This document shows positions 44,495 through 53,837 of a stretch of DNA of 64,000 nucleotides, piece after piece (position 1 is the first letter of the stretch; every line of letters starts with the position of its first letter). Under the pieces are notes generated by a model that searched no databases, had not been told where the DNA came from, and saw nothing but the letters and a program-made list of their open reading frames with translations. The position numbers and the translations under genes are program-made. The DNA comes from an uncultured Prevotellaceae bacterium (lineage in GTDB: Bacteria; Bacteroidota; Bacteroidia; Bacteroidales; UBA3663), in assembly GCA_900319235.1 (NCBI GenBank), contig ONNR01000007.1, positions 62,001-126,000 of the forward strand. The letters run 5' to 3'.

Positions 44495-47400
44495 ATGGAT
44501 AAGCAGGACAATCAGATGAAGATGATGGAGGTGGCCGACACGGTGACCTATGAGCCCTATAGTACAGGAGGAAAGATTGGCACGGTGATTCCGACGGGTA
44601 TGGCCGGTGCTGTGGAGAATGTGCTCTACGCAATAGAACAGGAGAAAGGGCCGGTGGACCAGTGGGTACGCCAGCAGTTGGATTTTTACACCGTCGAGGA
44701 GTTGCAGCGTGTACTGAGCGCCGAACAGATCGATGGCGTGGCAATGGCCATCTTCCAGATGGGGCGTGGCCGTGGTTTCATCCTCGGCGACATGACGGGT
44801 GTGGGCAAGGGACGTCAGTTGGCCGCCATGATCAAGTGGTCACTGCTGAAGGGAAGGATACCAGTCTATGTGACCGAGCGATCGCTGCTCTTCTCTGATA
44901 TGTATCGCGACCTGAACGACATCGGCTGCGGGTTCCTGCGTCCCTTCATTCTCAATGCCGACCGCGAGGCGAAGGTCACCGACCTTAAAGGCAATCTGGT
45001 GTATGACCTGCCTACACGTAACGAGATGGAGCACTTCCGTATGTACGGTACATTGCCCCAAGGCTATGACTTCCTGATGCTGACCTATTCGCAGCTGATG
45101 CGCCGTGAGAGCGCCAACTGGAAAGTCGCACGTGTACGCAATTTCATCAAGGATACGTATCTCCTGATGGACGAATGTCACAATGCAAGTGGAGACAAGA
45201 GCAACGTGGGTAGTTTCTTTCGCGAAGCTGTTCAGTTGGCCCGTGGCGTGTGCTACTCGTCAGCTACCTACGCCAAGTACCCTTCGTCCATGCCGCTCTA
45301 TGCGCTCAAAACGGCCATCGGCGATGCCAAGATCGGTGCCGAACAACTCATCGAGATAGTCGAACATGGCGGTCCTATTCTGCAGGAGGAACTGGCCAAG
45401 GGCCTGACTGAATCGGGCTGTATGACGCGTCGTGAACGCGATATGAGCGGCGTGATACGCGAACTGCGGATCACTTCCAATGAAGATGCCGTTTCTCGGT
45501 GTCGACGTCGCTACGATGCTGTAATCGAAATCGTGCAGGACCTCTATGATTTTCAGGAGCGTTTCATCGATCCATATCTCAAGACAATCGATGCCGAGGA
45601 GGTATTGCATCGAAAGTGCAACCTGGATGAATTAATGCCTTTGGACGAAGATGCCATCAATGTGGTCTATGATCGTTTCTCCACGCGAATGACGCCCATC
45701 GTCCAGCAATTGCTGATGGCCACCAAGGCTGAGGATGCCGTGGAGGCTACCCTCGAGGTGCTTCGAAGCGGAAAGAAACCCATCGTGCAAATCAATCATA
45801 CGATGGAGGCGCAACTCGCAAGTCTCGCCAAGGTGGGTGACGTCCTGCCTTCTGCCGAATTTGCACTGGTACTGCACAGAAGCCTGAGTGGTATGCTCTG
45901 CTACAGTGTGACAGGTTCAGGCATTAAGCCGAGCAATGTTCGAGAAAAGGAGCGTGCTCCTCACTACAAGTGCGACGATGTGATTAGCATCTACGAACTC
46001 GATGCGGCCTTCCCCGGAGGTGAGGTATTGGAGGCCTACGAGAGCATCCGCCGTCGAATCGACCGGACGTTGACTGGTCTGCCGCTCAGCCCAATAGATT
46101 ATTTCGTGAAGCGCATAGAGCAGGCAGGATATAGCGTAGGTATTCTGACGCAACGGCACCTCGGCCTGCTGTTGCACGACGATGACAATGGTGCCACCTG
46201 CGTGAGATGCAAAACCAGCAACAAGAAACGACTGGCTGCCGACTTCAACAACGGAAAGATTGACGTCTTGCTAGGCAACCGTATGATGAGCACTGGCATT
46301 TCACTCCACAATAGCCCTGAGTTTGAGGATACGCGTCAGCGTGTCGTCATCACTTGGGAACTGCAGGACAGCGCCGACCGACAGACACAGTTCGACGGAC
46401 GTGCCGACCGTACGGGCCAACTCGACCATTGCCATTACATCACCCTCTCGTCGCCCATCCCTGCCGAGCAGCGCTTCCTGATGATGAACGAACGTCGACA
46501 GCGTTCGCTCAATGCCAATGTGACCGCCAATCAGAAGACCGACTCACCCTACGAGAACATCCTCAATCGTTATGGTTCGCGCGTGGTCAAGGAGTTTTTG
46601 CTCGACCATCCCGAGATGGCATCGTTCATCCCCGATATGCCCGAAAGATTTGCCGACGAAGAAGAGCATTTCAATCTGGTACGAATATTTATGAACTCCC
46701 TGGCCTTGTTGACCTGTCACGACCAGGAGTCGTTGCTCAACGAGGTGATGCAGCTCTACCACGACCTGCTGGATTACCTGAACGAGAACGGCGAGAACGA
46801 ACTTGAAGCGAAGGTAATGCCGCTGAGGGCTACCTTGCTCCATCGTCAGGTCTTTGCAGCGGGCAAGGACAAGAGCGAAGCCCGGAGTGTGTTCGAACAG
46901 GACGCTTGGCTCGATGAAATCGAGGTGGATGTGCTTCGCAAACCTATGACGGTATCTGAGATCAAATGGATGAAGCAGTCGTTGGCTTATGGCAAGATAG
47001 TGAACAACCGACTCGACGAGGCGAAAGAAGAGAAGGTGAAGAACATCCTCATACGCTACAAGCAGCTGCGACTGGTGGCTGCTCGCAAACTTGCCGAACT
47101 GACACGCTATACCGACCCGGGCGAGAAGGCAAAATATACCCCCAAGCGACTTGAGGAACTGAAGCGTCAAGCCTATGATCTGGATGCCCAGGAACGACAG
47201 ATCGCGAAGGTGGAGGAAGACATCAGAAACATCAAAAGCGAACTCTTGATGTTTGCGCCTGGTCAGGTGGTGGGCGTTCCGATGTCACTCTTCGAGGATG
47301 GTGTCATCGAGGATCCCAACATGATCGACTTTGTCTCGATAGGCATCTTTCTCGGCTATCGCCTTGCAAGTGGCAGGTTGTCTCGCTCCAACATCAAGGC

Positions 47401-47788
47401 TGTCTTTGCAGTGAACGACGGACGACGCAAGCTCGAGATACCGTTCACCGAACAAGCCATCCTCTCCACCATCAGTCGTCAGACCAGCCTCGACGTCTTC
47501 CGTCGTCGTGTGCGTGGATTCGACCTGAAGCTGTGGGACAGCATCCGCCCCAAGCGTACGCGCGAGATTGCCTACGTCGTCACTGGTAACATCCTGCAGG
47601 GCATAGCGCAGGCTCGCCGTTTCGGTGAAAACCTTCGCGACCATCAGCAGCGACTGCTTGCTCAAAGCAAGGGTCATGGCCATCTGGTCACTTATTCCGA
47701 CGATAGGGGAGCCTTGCGCCATGGCTATCTTATGCCGCGTATCTTCAGACCTCGCGATTTGGCGATGATGAATTTGAACCCGAAATAA
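44495..47788 (+). CDS. strawberry-notch-type DExH helicase (1097 aa)
   Basis: Superfamily 2 helicase of the SBNO type. N-terminal part: ILGDMTGVGKGRQLAAMI (Walker A-like, residues about 96-113), DECH near 226 in LLMDECHNASG, and VCYSSATYAKYPSSM (motif III). C-terminal part: GNRMMSTGISLHNSPEF, WELQDSADRQTQFDGRADRTGQ (motifs V/VI), equivalent to the SBNO C-terminal helicase half. The start at 44495 follows P2. Bacterial SBNO proteins are mostly on phages or conjugative elements (P1 DarB-like); here no methylase, integrase or phage genes are adjacent. An AAA ATPase follows 30 nt later. Confidence 0.9.
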   Translation: MDKQDNQMKMMEVADTVTYEPYSTGGKIGTVIPTGMAGAVENVLYAIEQEKGPVDQWVRQQLDFYTVEELQRVLSAEQIDGVAMAIFQMGRGRGFILGDMTGVGKGRQLAAMIKWSLLKGRIPVYVTERSLLFSDMYRDLNDIGCGFLRPFILNADREAKVTDLKGNLVYDLPTRNEMEHFRMYGTLPQGYDFLMLTYSQLMRRESANWKVARVRNFIKDTYLLMDECHNASGDKSNVGSFFREAVQLARGVCYSSATYAKYPSSMPLYALKTAIGDAKIGAEQLIEIVEHGGPILQEELAKGLTESGCMTRRERDMSGVIRELRITSNEDAVSRCRRRYDAVIEIVQDLYDFQERFIDPYLKTIDAEEVLHRKCNLDELMPLDEDAINVVYDRFSTRMTPIVQQLLMATKAEDAVEATLEVLRSGKKPIVQINHTMEAQLASLAKVGDVLPSAEFALVLHRSLSGMLCYSVTGSGIKPSNVREKERAPHYKCDDVISIYELDAAFPGGEVLEAYESIRRRIDRTLTGLPLSPIDYFVKRIEQAGYSVGILTQRHLGLLLHDDDNGATCVRCKTSNKKRLAADFNNGKIDVLLGNRMMSTGISLHNSPEFEDTRQRVVITWELQDSADRQTQFDGRADRTGQLDHCHYITLSSPIPAEQRFLMMNERRQRSLNANVTANQKTDSPYENILNRYGSRVVKEFLLDHPEMASFIPDMPERFADEEEHFNLVRIFMNSLALLTCHDQESLLNEVMQLYHDLLDYLNENGENELEAKVMPLRATLLHRQVFAAGKDKSEARSVFEQDAWLDEIEVDVLRKPMTVSEIKWMKQSLAYGKIVNNRLDEAKEEKVKNILIRYKQLRLVAARKLAELTRYTDPGEKAKYTPKRLEELKRQAYDLDAQERQIAKVEEDIRNIKSELLMFAPGQVVGVPMSLFEDGVIEDPNMIDFVSIGIFLGYRLASGRLSRSNIKAVFAVNDGRRKLEIPFTEQAILSTISRQTSLDVFRRRVRGFDLKLWDSIRPKRTREIAYVVTGNILQGIAQARRFGENLRDHQQRLLAQSKGHGHLVTYSDDRGALRHGYLMPRIFRPRDLAMMNLNPK

Positions 47789-47818
47789 TGAGTATTAACG
47801 TTTAATGACGATTTGCGA

Positions 47819-49465
47819 ATGAGAACGAAAATGACATTGGCACAGGCCTTCGAGAACATTGTTGCGAGGGCCAAAGGGAGTAAGTTGGATAATTCGTTAT
47901 TGGCTTCGGTCAAGAATGAGACCAACTATATCAAGCGAAAGTTCAATATCACTCCGATGGAATGTGTCATTCTGGCCGTCTTGCTTGATGACGATACGGT
48001 AATGACGCGCCGTGATATAGCGAATTTCCTCGAATGTTCAAGTCTAAAGGTCCTTGCTTTGCACGACAACTTCGAGCATTTGCGCCGCAGAAAGATGATT
48101 TATGTTTCCTGCCAAGAATATATGAGCGAACGTAGAGGTTGGCGTATCTGCAAGGAGGTACTCAATGCTGTAAGTAACGATGCCTCTTTTGAACCAAGTG
48201 ACCCCAGCACCTTTACGGCATACGATGTAATGCGCGAGATTCGCGATTGTCTGGACACCACCGACAATGACAGCGATTACTACGACACTATGGTCGCAGA
48301 CATTACCAATCTGCTTGCCAATACCCAGCATCTCGAGTTCTCTAGTCAGTTGTCGTCATTCCCTCTCACTATGGGCGAACTTGTGATGTTTCTGATTGCT
48401 GCCTCTCGCCTTGTATTGCATCGCATTCCAGTCATCAATTCCTCTTATTATGAGGACATCCTCGATGAGTCGTATGAAACCTTCGACATCTGCAATGGTA
48501 TCAACGAAGGTACTGGCAATCTGGTCAAGTTGGGACTGATGGAGAATGCCACTATCGATGGTATGACCGAACCCGATAGTTTCCAAGTCACTGAACGTGC
48601 CATTAAGACTGTACTTCAGGAGTTCCACATCAATCTTGCGACGCGAAGGGCTGCCACGCCCAACAACCTCATCCTCCCCGAAAAACTTACACCCAAAGAG
48701 CTCTTCTACAACGATGAGGAGCAACGTCAGGTCAATCGCCTGATGGACTTGTTGAGCCCCAAGACTTTCGGTGAGGTGCAGCAGCGTTTGAAGGACAGCG
48801 GTATGCGCACGGGCTTTTGTGTCTTGCTCCATGGCGTTCCGGGCAGTGGAAAGACCGAACTTGTCAATCAGCTCTGTATCGCCACAGGGCGTCCCGTGAT
48901 GGTGGCCCAGGTCTCGGAACTCATCTCGAAGTGGGTGGGCGACTATGAGAAGAATATCTCCGAACTCTTTGAGCAGTATGCGTCATTGGTCGCCAAGAGC
49001 AAAGTTTGTCCCATTCTGCTCTTCAACGAGTGTGATGCCATCTTGGGCAAGCGCAATGAGCAGGGCGGAAGCGATGCAGTGGGGAAGATGTACCACAGTG
49101 TGCAGAACATCCTTCTCGAACAGATGGAGAAACTCAACGGCATCATGATTTGTACCAGCAATATGCCAGGTGCGCTCGACAAGGCATTCGAGCGCCGCTT
49201 CCTCTTCAGCATCGAGTTCCATAAGCCACAGAAGGAGGTCAAGGCGAAGATTTGGCGTGCTATGATGCCCGAGATTAACAAGAAGACGGCACAGGCACTC
49301 GCCGCACAGTATGACTTCAGCGGCGGCCAGATTGAGAACGTCGTGCGACGCCAGCGCGTCGAGCACATCCTCTACGGCAAGGCCATCACCCTCGATTCGC
49401 TCAGCCGCATCTGCAAGGAGGAGGGCTATGACAAGAAGACCCGAGGCATCGGATTCTGTGCATAA
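47819..49465 (+). CDS. AAA ATPase with N-terminal domain (548 aa)
   Basis: Classical AAA module in the C-terminal half: Walker A LLHGVPGSGKTELVNQL near residue 340, ILLFNECDAILGKRN near 400 (Walker B Asp replaced by Asn, Glu kept), sensor 1 MICTSN, arginine finger region KAFERRFLFSIEF and sensor 2 SGGQIENVVRRQR. The first 300 residues include a helical, probably winged-helix segment (TRRDIANFLECSSLKVLALHDNFEHL). It is probably co-transcribed with the helicase. Role unknown; a remodeller of nucleic acid or protein is plausible. Confidence 0.85.
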   Translation: MRTKMTLAQAFENIVARAKGSKLDNSLLASVKNETNYIKRKFNITPMECVILAVLLDDDTVMTRRDIANFLECSSLKVLALHDNFEHLRRRKMIYVSCQEYMSERRGWRICKEVLNAVSNDASFEPSDPSTFTAYDVMREIRDCLDTTDNDSDYYDTMVADITNLLANTQHLEFSSQLSSFPLTMGELVMFLIAASRLVLHRIPVINSSYYEDILDESYETFDICNGINEGTGNLVKLGLMENATIDGMTEPDSFQVTERAIKTVLQEFHINLATRRAATPNNLILPEKLTPKELFYNDEEQRQVNRLMDLLSPKTFGEVQQRLKDSGMRTGFCVLLHGVPGSGKTELVNQLCIATGRPVMVAQVSELISKWVGDYEKNISELFEQYASLVAKSKVCPILLFNECDAILGKRNEQGGSDAVGKMYHSVQNILLEQMEKLNGIMICTSNMPGALDKAFERRFLFSIEFHKPQKEVKAKIWRAMMPEINKKTAQALAAQYDFSGGQIENVVRRQRVEHILYGKAITLDSLSRICKEEGYDKKTRGIGFCA

Positions 49466-49593
49466 GTGGTAAAACCACGTCAAAATGTCTTTATATTTGT
49501 GATGGACAGAAAGTTACTGCCCGTGGCGTGAGAGTTTCACAATTTTTGTTATGAATTATTAACAATTCAAAACCCAAAAAAGTTTCCATTTTT

Positions 49594-49625
49594 CTTGCAT
49601 ATATCATCAGAATGCCTTATCTTTG
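49594..49625 (+). promoter_or_regulatory. promoter for the third gene of the block
   Basis: CTTG (49594-49597), 20 nt, TATCTTTG (49618-49625) followed by CGCC; 18 nt before the start. Confidence 0.75.
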
Positions 49626-49643
49626 CGCCCGAGAATAGTTAAA

Positions 49644-50372
49644 ATGAAGGTTCGACTGATGATTTGCAAGAAGATGGAAGCACTCAAGAAGTTGTTTTTC
49701 GAAACGTTGTCCGCGAGCTTCAATGGGGAAGCGTGGACTGAGTATGTGCCGCTCGATTTGATTGCCGATGCTATGGTCAATGGCATTGACATCGAGAAAC
49801 TCAAGGAGGCTGTGGCAGCCAAGGCCGACAAGCGTCCTTTTACGCTCTCTTTGATGCGGAGAGATGAGATGGCCAACCACAACTGCGTGGCTGGCTACTG
49901 GGAGATTTGTGCTGTGCGTGGTGACGAACAGATTGTTATCCCTTTCAACAACAGGTACTCGAAGGTACTCTATGCCTTCTTTATGTTGCATCCTGGACAG
50001 AAGATTACGCTCGCCGGTTTACAGAAGTACCACGGTGAATTCAAGCGCATTGCACTCGCACTCTACACCGATTCGGAGCAGTCCCACACCAAAGCTACGC
50101 TCGAGTGGGCCGACAAGATTGCCACCACATTGTGCAGTCGCTTTGGCGCATCGGAAAAGGTGGGAACCAGGACCAACAAGGAGCGTTCCACGGCCTTTTC
50201 AAGGGCAAAGAAGTCCGTCCTCTCCGCACTTGGTGATGCGGCGGGCAACTACGTCATTCAGGGAACTACGGGCGATGAGAAGCGTGTACTGCGTCTTCCA
50301 GGCAATCTCGTGCGTGTACCCGAGGCATTCCGCGATGCTGTGATTAGCTGGCAAGGGGGCTTTGCGATTTGA
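49644..50372 (+). CDS. unrecognised protein next to the SBNO/AAA pair (242 aa)
   Basis: No family recognised. Soluble, no signal peptide. The middle has strand-like stretches (NHNCVAGYWEICAVRGDEQIV) and a helix-rich basic C-terminal half with RTNKERSTAFSRAKKSVLSAL and YVIQGTTGDEKRVLRLP. Lys/Arg content suggests nucleic-acid binding. Start at 49644 after its own promoter; longer frame is non-ATG. Its position suggests it belongs to the helicase/ATPase system, but it has its own promoter. Confidence 0.7.
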   Translation: MKVRLMICKKMEALKKLFFETLSASFNGEAWTEYVPLDLIADAMVNGIDIEKLKEAVAAKADKRPFTLSLMRRDEMANHNCVAGYWEICAVRGDEQIVIPFNNRYSKVLYAFFMLHPGQKITLAGLQKYHGEFKRIALALYTDSEQSHTKATLEWADKIATTLCSRFGASEKVGTRTNKERSTAFSRAKKSVLSALGDAAGNYVIQGTTGDEKRVLRLPGNLVRVPEAFRDAVISWQGGFAI

Positions 50373-50430
50373 TGTCGCGGGGCCCCCTTGCCTCGCCTGT
50401 AAAGGAAGGAAGGGGAGGGGAAGAACAGCA

Positions 50431-50460
50431 GAAGCAGCTCGGCTCACGCCGGGCTGCTTC
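50431..50460. terminator. hairpin between convergent genes
   Basis: GAAGCAGCTCGGC (50431-50443) pairs with GCCGGGCTGCTTC (50448-50460) with one wobble, loop TCAC, followed by CTTTC. Serves the gene from the left; a bidirectional role is possible. Confidence 0.8.
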
Positions 50461-50505
50461 CTTTCAACGCAACAATCTACTAATAATCCTCTTATCGTCT
50501 TGATC

Positions 50506-50970
50506 TTATGGAAGTGGTTGAGGATGATGTGGATGCGTTTCAAAGTGGAAACCGTGATCATCAATTATCATTACGGGAGCGTCGCTGCGCACGATGACTA
50601 CAGGTGCCTTGCGCTCCACAACAACAACTTCTCTTTCGGGTGCTGCCTCGATGGGAAGAGATTCTCCCTCGATGCGATCCACTTCTGCATCAATCGGGTA
50701 ACCGTCTTGATCGACAACGACCGTGCGCTCTACTACCACCGGGCGGGTAGTCGCCTTTGTGATGGCATGGTCGACAACTGCGCCGATTGCTGCACCGAGG
50801 ATGAACGAACCGATGCTGCCATGATAGTAGGGGGCTGGTCCGTAGTGAACATATCCGTGGTGGGGACCGCCATAGTGGCGTCCGTAGTAGCCGTGGTGAC
50901 GAGGCTGTGCGAAAACTGTTCCTGCGGCGCAGGCTACTATCAGTACGAGGGTTAACAGGATCTTCTTCAT
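50506..50970 (-). CDS. His/Gly/Tyr-rich exported protein with glycine zipper (154 aa)
   Basis: Signal peptide (MKKILLTLVLIVACAAGTVFAQ), then a His-, Gly-, Tyr-rich segment (RHHGYYGRHYGGPHHGYVHYG) likely to bind metal, a glycine-zipper-like helix (SIGSFILGAAIGAVVDHAITKA), and a charged, strand-rich C-terminus ending HPHHPQPLP. Resembles periplasmic/outer-membrane RcnB/YMGG-type small proteins only loosely. Function unknown. Confidence 0.75.
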   Translation of the reverse strand: MKKILLTLVLIVACAAGTVFAQPRHHGYYGRHYGGPHHGYVHYGPAPYYHGSIGSFILGAAIGAVVDHAITKATTRPVVVERTVVVDQDGYPIDAEVDRIEGESLPIEAAPEREVVVVERKAPVVIVRSDAPVMIIDDHGFHFETHPHHPQPLP

Positions 50971-51159
50971 TGTCTTATTTCCGTTTGAGGTGATTATTCT
51001 TGTTTGTTTGCCTCTTTGACGTTACTATCCCCCGGTGGTTTATCCCAAGTTCCTCACTTTTAGCATTTCTTGACTACAATCATAAAGTTTCCTAACGATT
51101 TAAACCTTTGGCCTAATTGCCCAAAGTGCGTTCTTTTCGATGCGGATTCGTGCTGTCAA

Positions 51160-51218
51160 ACAAAAAGAGGATGTGTCTTTGGCCAATGGGATTGGCTTTC
51201 GACACACCCTCTTTTGTT
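51160..51218 (-). terminator. long composite hairpin terminator of gpx
   Basis: An outer stem pairs AACAAAAAGAGGATGTGTC (left) with GACACACCCTCTTTTGTT (right), and an inner stem GCCAAT-GGG-ATTGGC. On the minus strand it is followed by a T-rich tail. Ends 20 nt from the gpx stop. Confidence 0.8.
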
Positions 51219-51238
51219 ATAAGGACTCGAATCGACGC

Positions 51239-51784
51239 TTATGCAAGCATTGCCTCTATGTCCTTCTCAAAATCCTTCGGTTCGGCAACTGGAGCATAGC
51301 GCTTGATGGTCTCACCGTCCTTTGAGATAAGGAACTTGGTGAAGTTCCAAAGGATATCGCTATCTTTCTCCACACTGGTGCTGAGCTTCTTGAGAAGTGC
51401 GTGAGTGGCCTTTGCCTTCAGACCTTTGTACTCCTCAGTGGGAGCCTGAGCCTTCAGATACTCGAAGATGGGGTCGGCCGCAGCGCCGTTCACATCAATC
51501 TTCTTCATGATCTGGAAGGTCACACCATAGTTCAACTGGCAGAATTCCTCAATCTGTGCGTCGCTACCTGGATCCTGCTCCTTGAACTGGTTGCAGGGGA
51601 ATCCGATTACGACGAGACCCTTGTCCTTGTACTTCTGGTTCAGTTCCTCCAGTCCTGCGAACTGAGGGGTAAAACCGCACTTGCTGGCAGTATTGACAAT
51701 CAAAAGCACCTTGCCTTCGAACTTCGAGAAATCCAACTCCTTACCTTTGCTCGTGAGAGCCTTGAATTCATAAATCTTTTTCAT
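51239..51784 (-). CDS. glutathione peroxidase-family thiol peroxidase (181 aa)
   Basis: Peroxidase with the conserved NTASKCGFTPQF (peroxidatic Cys in place of selenocysteine), GFPCNQFKEQDPGSDAQIEEFC (resolving Cys) and WNFTKFLISKDG. Such bacterial enzymes usually use thioredoxin and reduce peroxides. Length is normal. Own promoter upstream. Confidence 0.93.
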   Translation of the reverse strand: MKKIYEFKALTSKGKELDFSKFEGKVLLIVNTASKCGFTPQFAGLEELNQKYKDKGLVVIGFPCNQFKEQDPGSDAQIEEFCQLNYGVTFQIMKKIDVNGAAADPIFEYLKAQAPTEEYKGLKAKATHALLKKLSTSVEKDSDILWNFTKFLISKDGETIKRYAPVAEPKDFEKDIEAMLA

Positions 51785-51824
51785 ATCTTTATATATTTAA
51801 TTGTTATTTGTATCGTTTGCGATT

Positions 51825-51856
51825 CAAATATAGACATTATTTTATTATATTGCAAG
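51825..51856 (-). promoter_or_regulatory. promoter of the peroxidase gene
   Basis: Minus strand CTTG (51853-51856), 20 nt, TATATTTG (51825-51832), 41 nt upstream of the start. Confidence 0.75.
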
Positions 51857-52232
51857 CATTGCATCAATTATTTTATATTTTTTAACGATAAATCGCGCGC
51901 GATATAACATAAAACATTCTTTTTGAGTGATTTTGATAAGTCGTCATTTCAATTTTATGTCCTCATTCATCCTTTTAAGCCATTTTGATCATCTTCATTT
52001 AGTCTTTTACTCAACAATAGTAGTAAAGCCCAGAATGAATAAAAGGGATAAACTCACCACAGTTGAGAAATCAATGCGGGACCTATCGAAAGTTCAAAAA
52101 TGATAAAAATGTTCTATTACCAGCCAAGTAAAGTCAAGGTGCTATAAAAAGAAGGGTCACTCTTCTGAAGAAATAAGGACTTCCTACGGAAAGCTAACAC
52201 TTTCTATTTGGTTAGAGTTATTTGCCTATATT
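51857..52232. other. AT-rich intergenic stretch without a supported gene
   Basis: About 375 bp with no open frame of interest and no tRNA or hairpin of note. A short stem (AGAAG/CTTCT, about 52150-52166) followed by TTTTTAT on the minus strand may terminate the gene at 52233. Otherwise I see nothing in it. Confidence 0.5.
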
Positions 52233-53651
52233 TTATCTTTTCGATTTGATGAAAATGCCTTGTGAGCCCTCTTTGCGTGGACGCCCCATTAGGTCATATA
52301 GTTTCACTTCCTGAGGTTCGGCATCATTTGGTACGAGTGTGATTGATGCTTCTTCATCGATGTTGACGCTAAGTCGGTTGGGCGCTCCTTGAGGTCCTGT
52401 ATAATTGAGATAACAACGGAAAGCTGTCACTGTAGCAGCTTCATTGTTTGTGATGCCAAATTCAGTGCCACTACTATTCAATTTGTATTTGCCTGTTCCA
52501 ATCGTCTCGTTTGTGAAACTGCCTACTACTTGCCAGTTGCTCCCAACTGGTAAAGTCTTGGCGGCAACGTCATTTTTGATTGTAGCATTTGCAAGGGACA
52601 AGGTCCATTCACTTGCGTCAGAATATATGAAGCAAGGCGTGCCAGCTTTGACAAGAGTTTCTGTTGATTCTACTCGAGTCAAGTTGATTTGTTGGTCAGT
52701 GGCCGCTGTGACTATATATATCTTACACACATCATTTCCAAAGTCAGACTCCTTGATATCAAAGGGGAGGCAGACGGAGTTCCAATTTTTGGTGTTGGAG
52801 CGATTGTAACTAATAGTACCATCAATATTTGAAGATGGAGCTTGGAAGTCGACTTTGTCGGGAATTATGGAATTTGAACTTCCATAGGTTGTGCCGGAGG
52901 ATGCGGATCCTATGATTACCTTAGCTCCAAACGCAAGTTCATTCGCAGGATTATTAATGAAGCTAAAATCGTATTTATAAACATCTCCTGATTTCTTATA
53001 GGTGTTCAATGTAATTTCAGAAATTGCATTTATATCAGTGCCTCGGTTCTTAATCGCAGTTATTAATTGACTGAATTTTTCATCATTAAATGTTATACCA
53101 TTAGAGTATTTAAAATACATTTTGATTGTTTCGTCTTTAATATCATCATTGAAGTATTTCAAAACTATTTCTGCTCCTACAAATGAATTTAAACCACCAG
53201 CCCAGTCGGATGAATAGAATTTCTTGCTACTATTATTAAAAACTATTATATAATCAACATAGCATAGTAAGTCATAATATATACAATGTCGGCAAGTCGT
53301 CAGATTATCTCCGTTTTCAACAATAACTCTCTTTAGATTAGTGTTTTCAAGTATAACTTTATTTAAACTTGTTATGGTAGAAGGAATAAATAGATCGGTT
53401 ATTGCACAATCAGCTGAAATGACGGAAGAGGAACTTGATCCTTTTAGTTCGGTCACTGGGTATTTTACATTATTATATTTCAGCTCTAGGGGAATTTCGA
53501 AAGAAGAACTGTTGCCTAAGTACTTTTTAATGCTGATAGAAGAATTGTTTAAAATAGAAATGCTATAAAGTCCTGAATCGTCAACTAAGTCTATGGAATA
53601 AACACTCGTCGTTATGAATAGCAAAAATAATATAATCAAAATTCGTTTCAT
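52233..53651 (-). CDS. AT-rich secreted protein with C-terminal YDLxGR tail (472 aa)
   Basis: Signal peptide (MKRILIILFLLFITTSVYSID), then Asn/Ser/Ile-rich strands, including an early segment like the start of BspA LRR proteins (LFIPSTITSLNKVILENT), and a C-terminal module with NWNSVCLPFDIKESDFG, common in Prevotella surface proteins. The tail (VKLYDLMGRPRKEGSQGIFIKS) matches that of the LRR protein at 10274. Strongly AT-rich relative to neighbours. Function unknown; probably surface-exposed. Confidence 0.78.
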   Translation of the reverse strand: MKRILIILFLLFITTSVYSIDLVDDSGLYSISILNNSSISIKKYLGNSSSFEIPLELKYNNVKYPVTELKGSSSSSVISADCAITDLFIPSTITSLNKVILENTNLKRVIVENGDNLTTCRHCIYYDLLCYVDYIIVFNNSSKKFYSSDWAGGLNSFVGAEIVLKYFNDDIKDETIKMYFKYSNGITFNDEKFSQLITAIKNRGTDINAISEITLNTYKKSGDVYKYDFSFINNPANELAFGAKVIIGSASSGTTYGSSNSIIPDKVDFQAPSSNIDGTISYNRSNTKNWNSVCLPFDIKESDFGNDVCKIYIVTAATDQQINLTRVESTETLVKAGTPCFIYSDASEWTLSLANATIKNDVAAKTLPVGSNWQVVGSFTNETIGTGKYKLNSSGTEFGITNNEAATVTAFRCYLNYTGPQGAPNRLSVNIDEEASITLVPNDAEPQEVKLYDLMGRPRKEGSQGIFIKSKR

Positions 53652-53837
53652 TTTGTAGAATTTTAAAATTGTTCGTTAGTTGTAAAATATAAATGGTAAA
53701 ACCTATCGAATTAAAATATGAGTCCTGTTCTTGTCTCCTCCCTCCATATAAATCTGATTATGCGGCATATGGGAGACAAGCTTTGTTGTAATTATTAACG
53801 GAACTTATTGTACTTGCTTGATTATTTTAACGTATGT

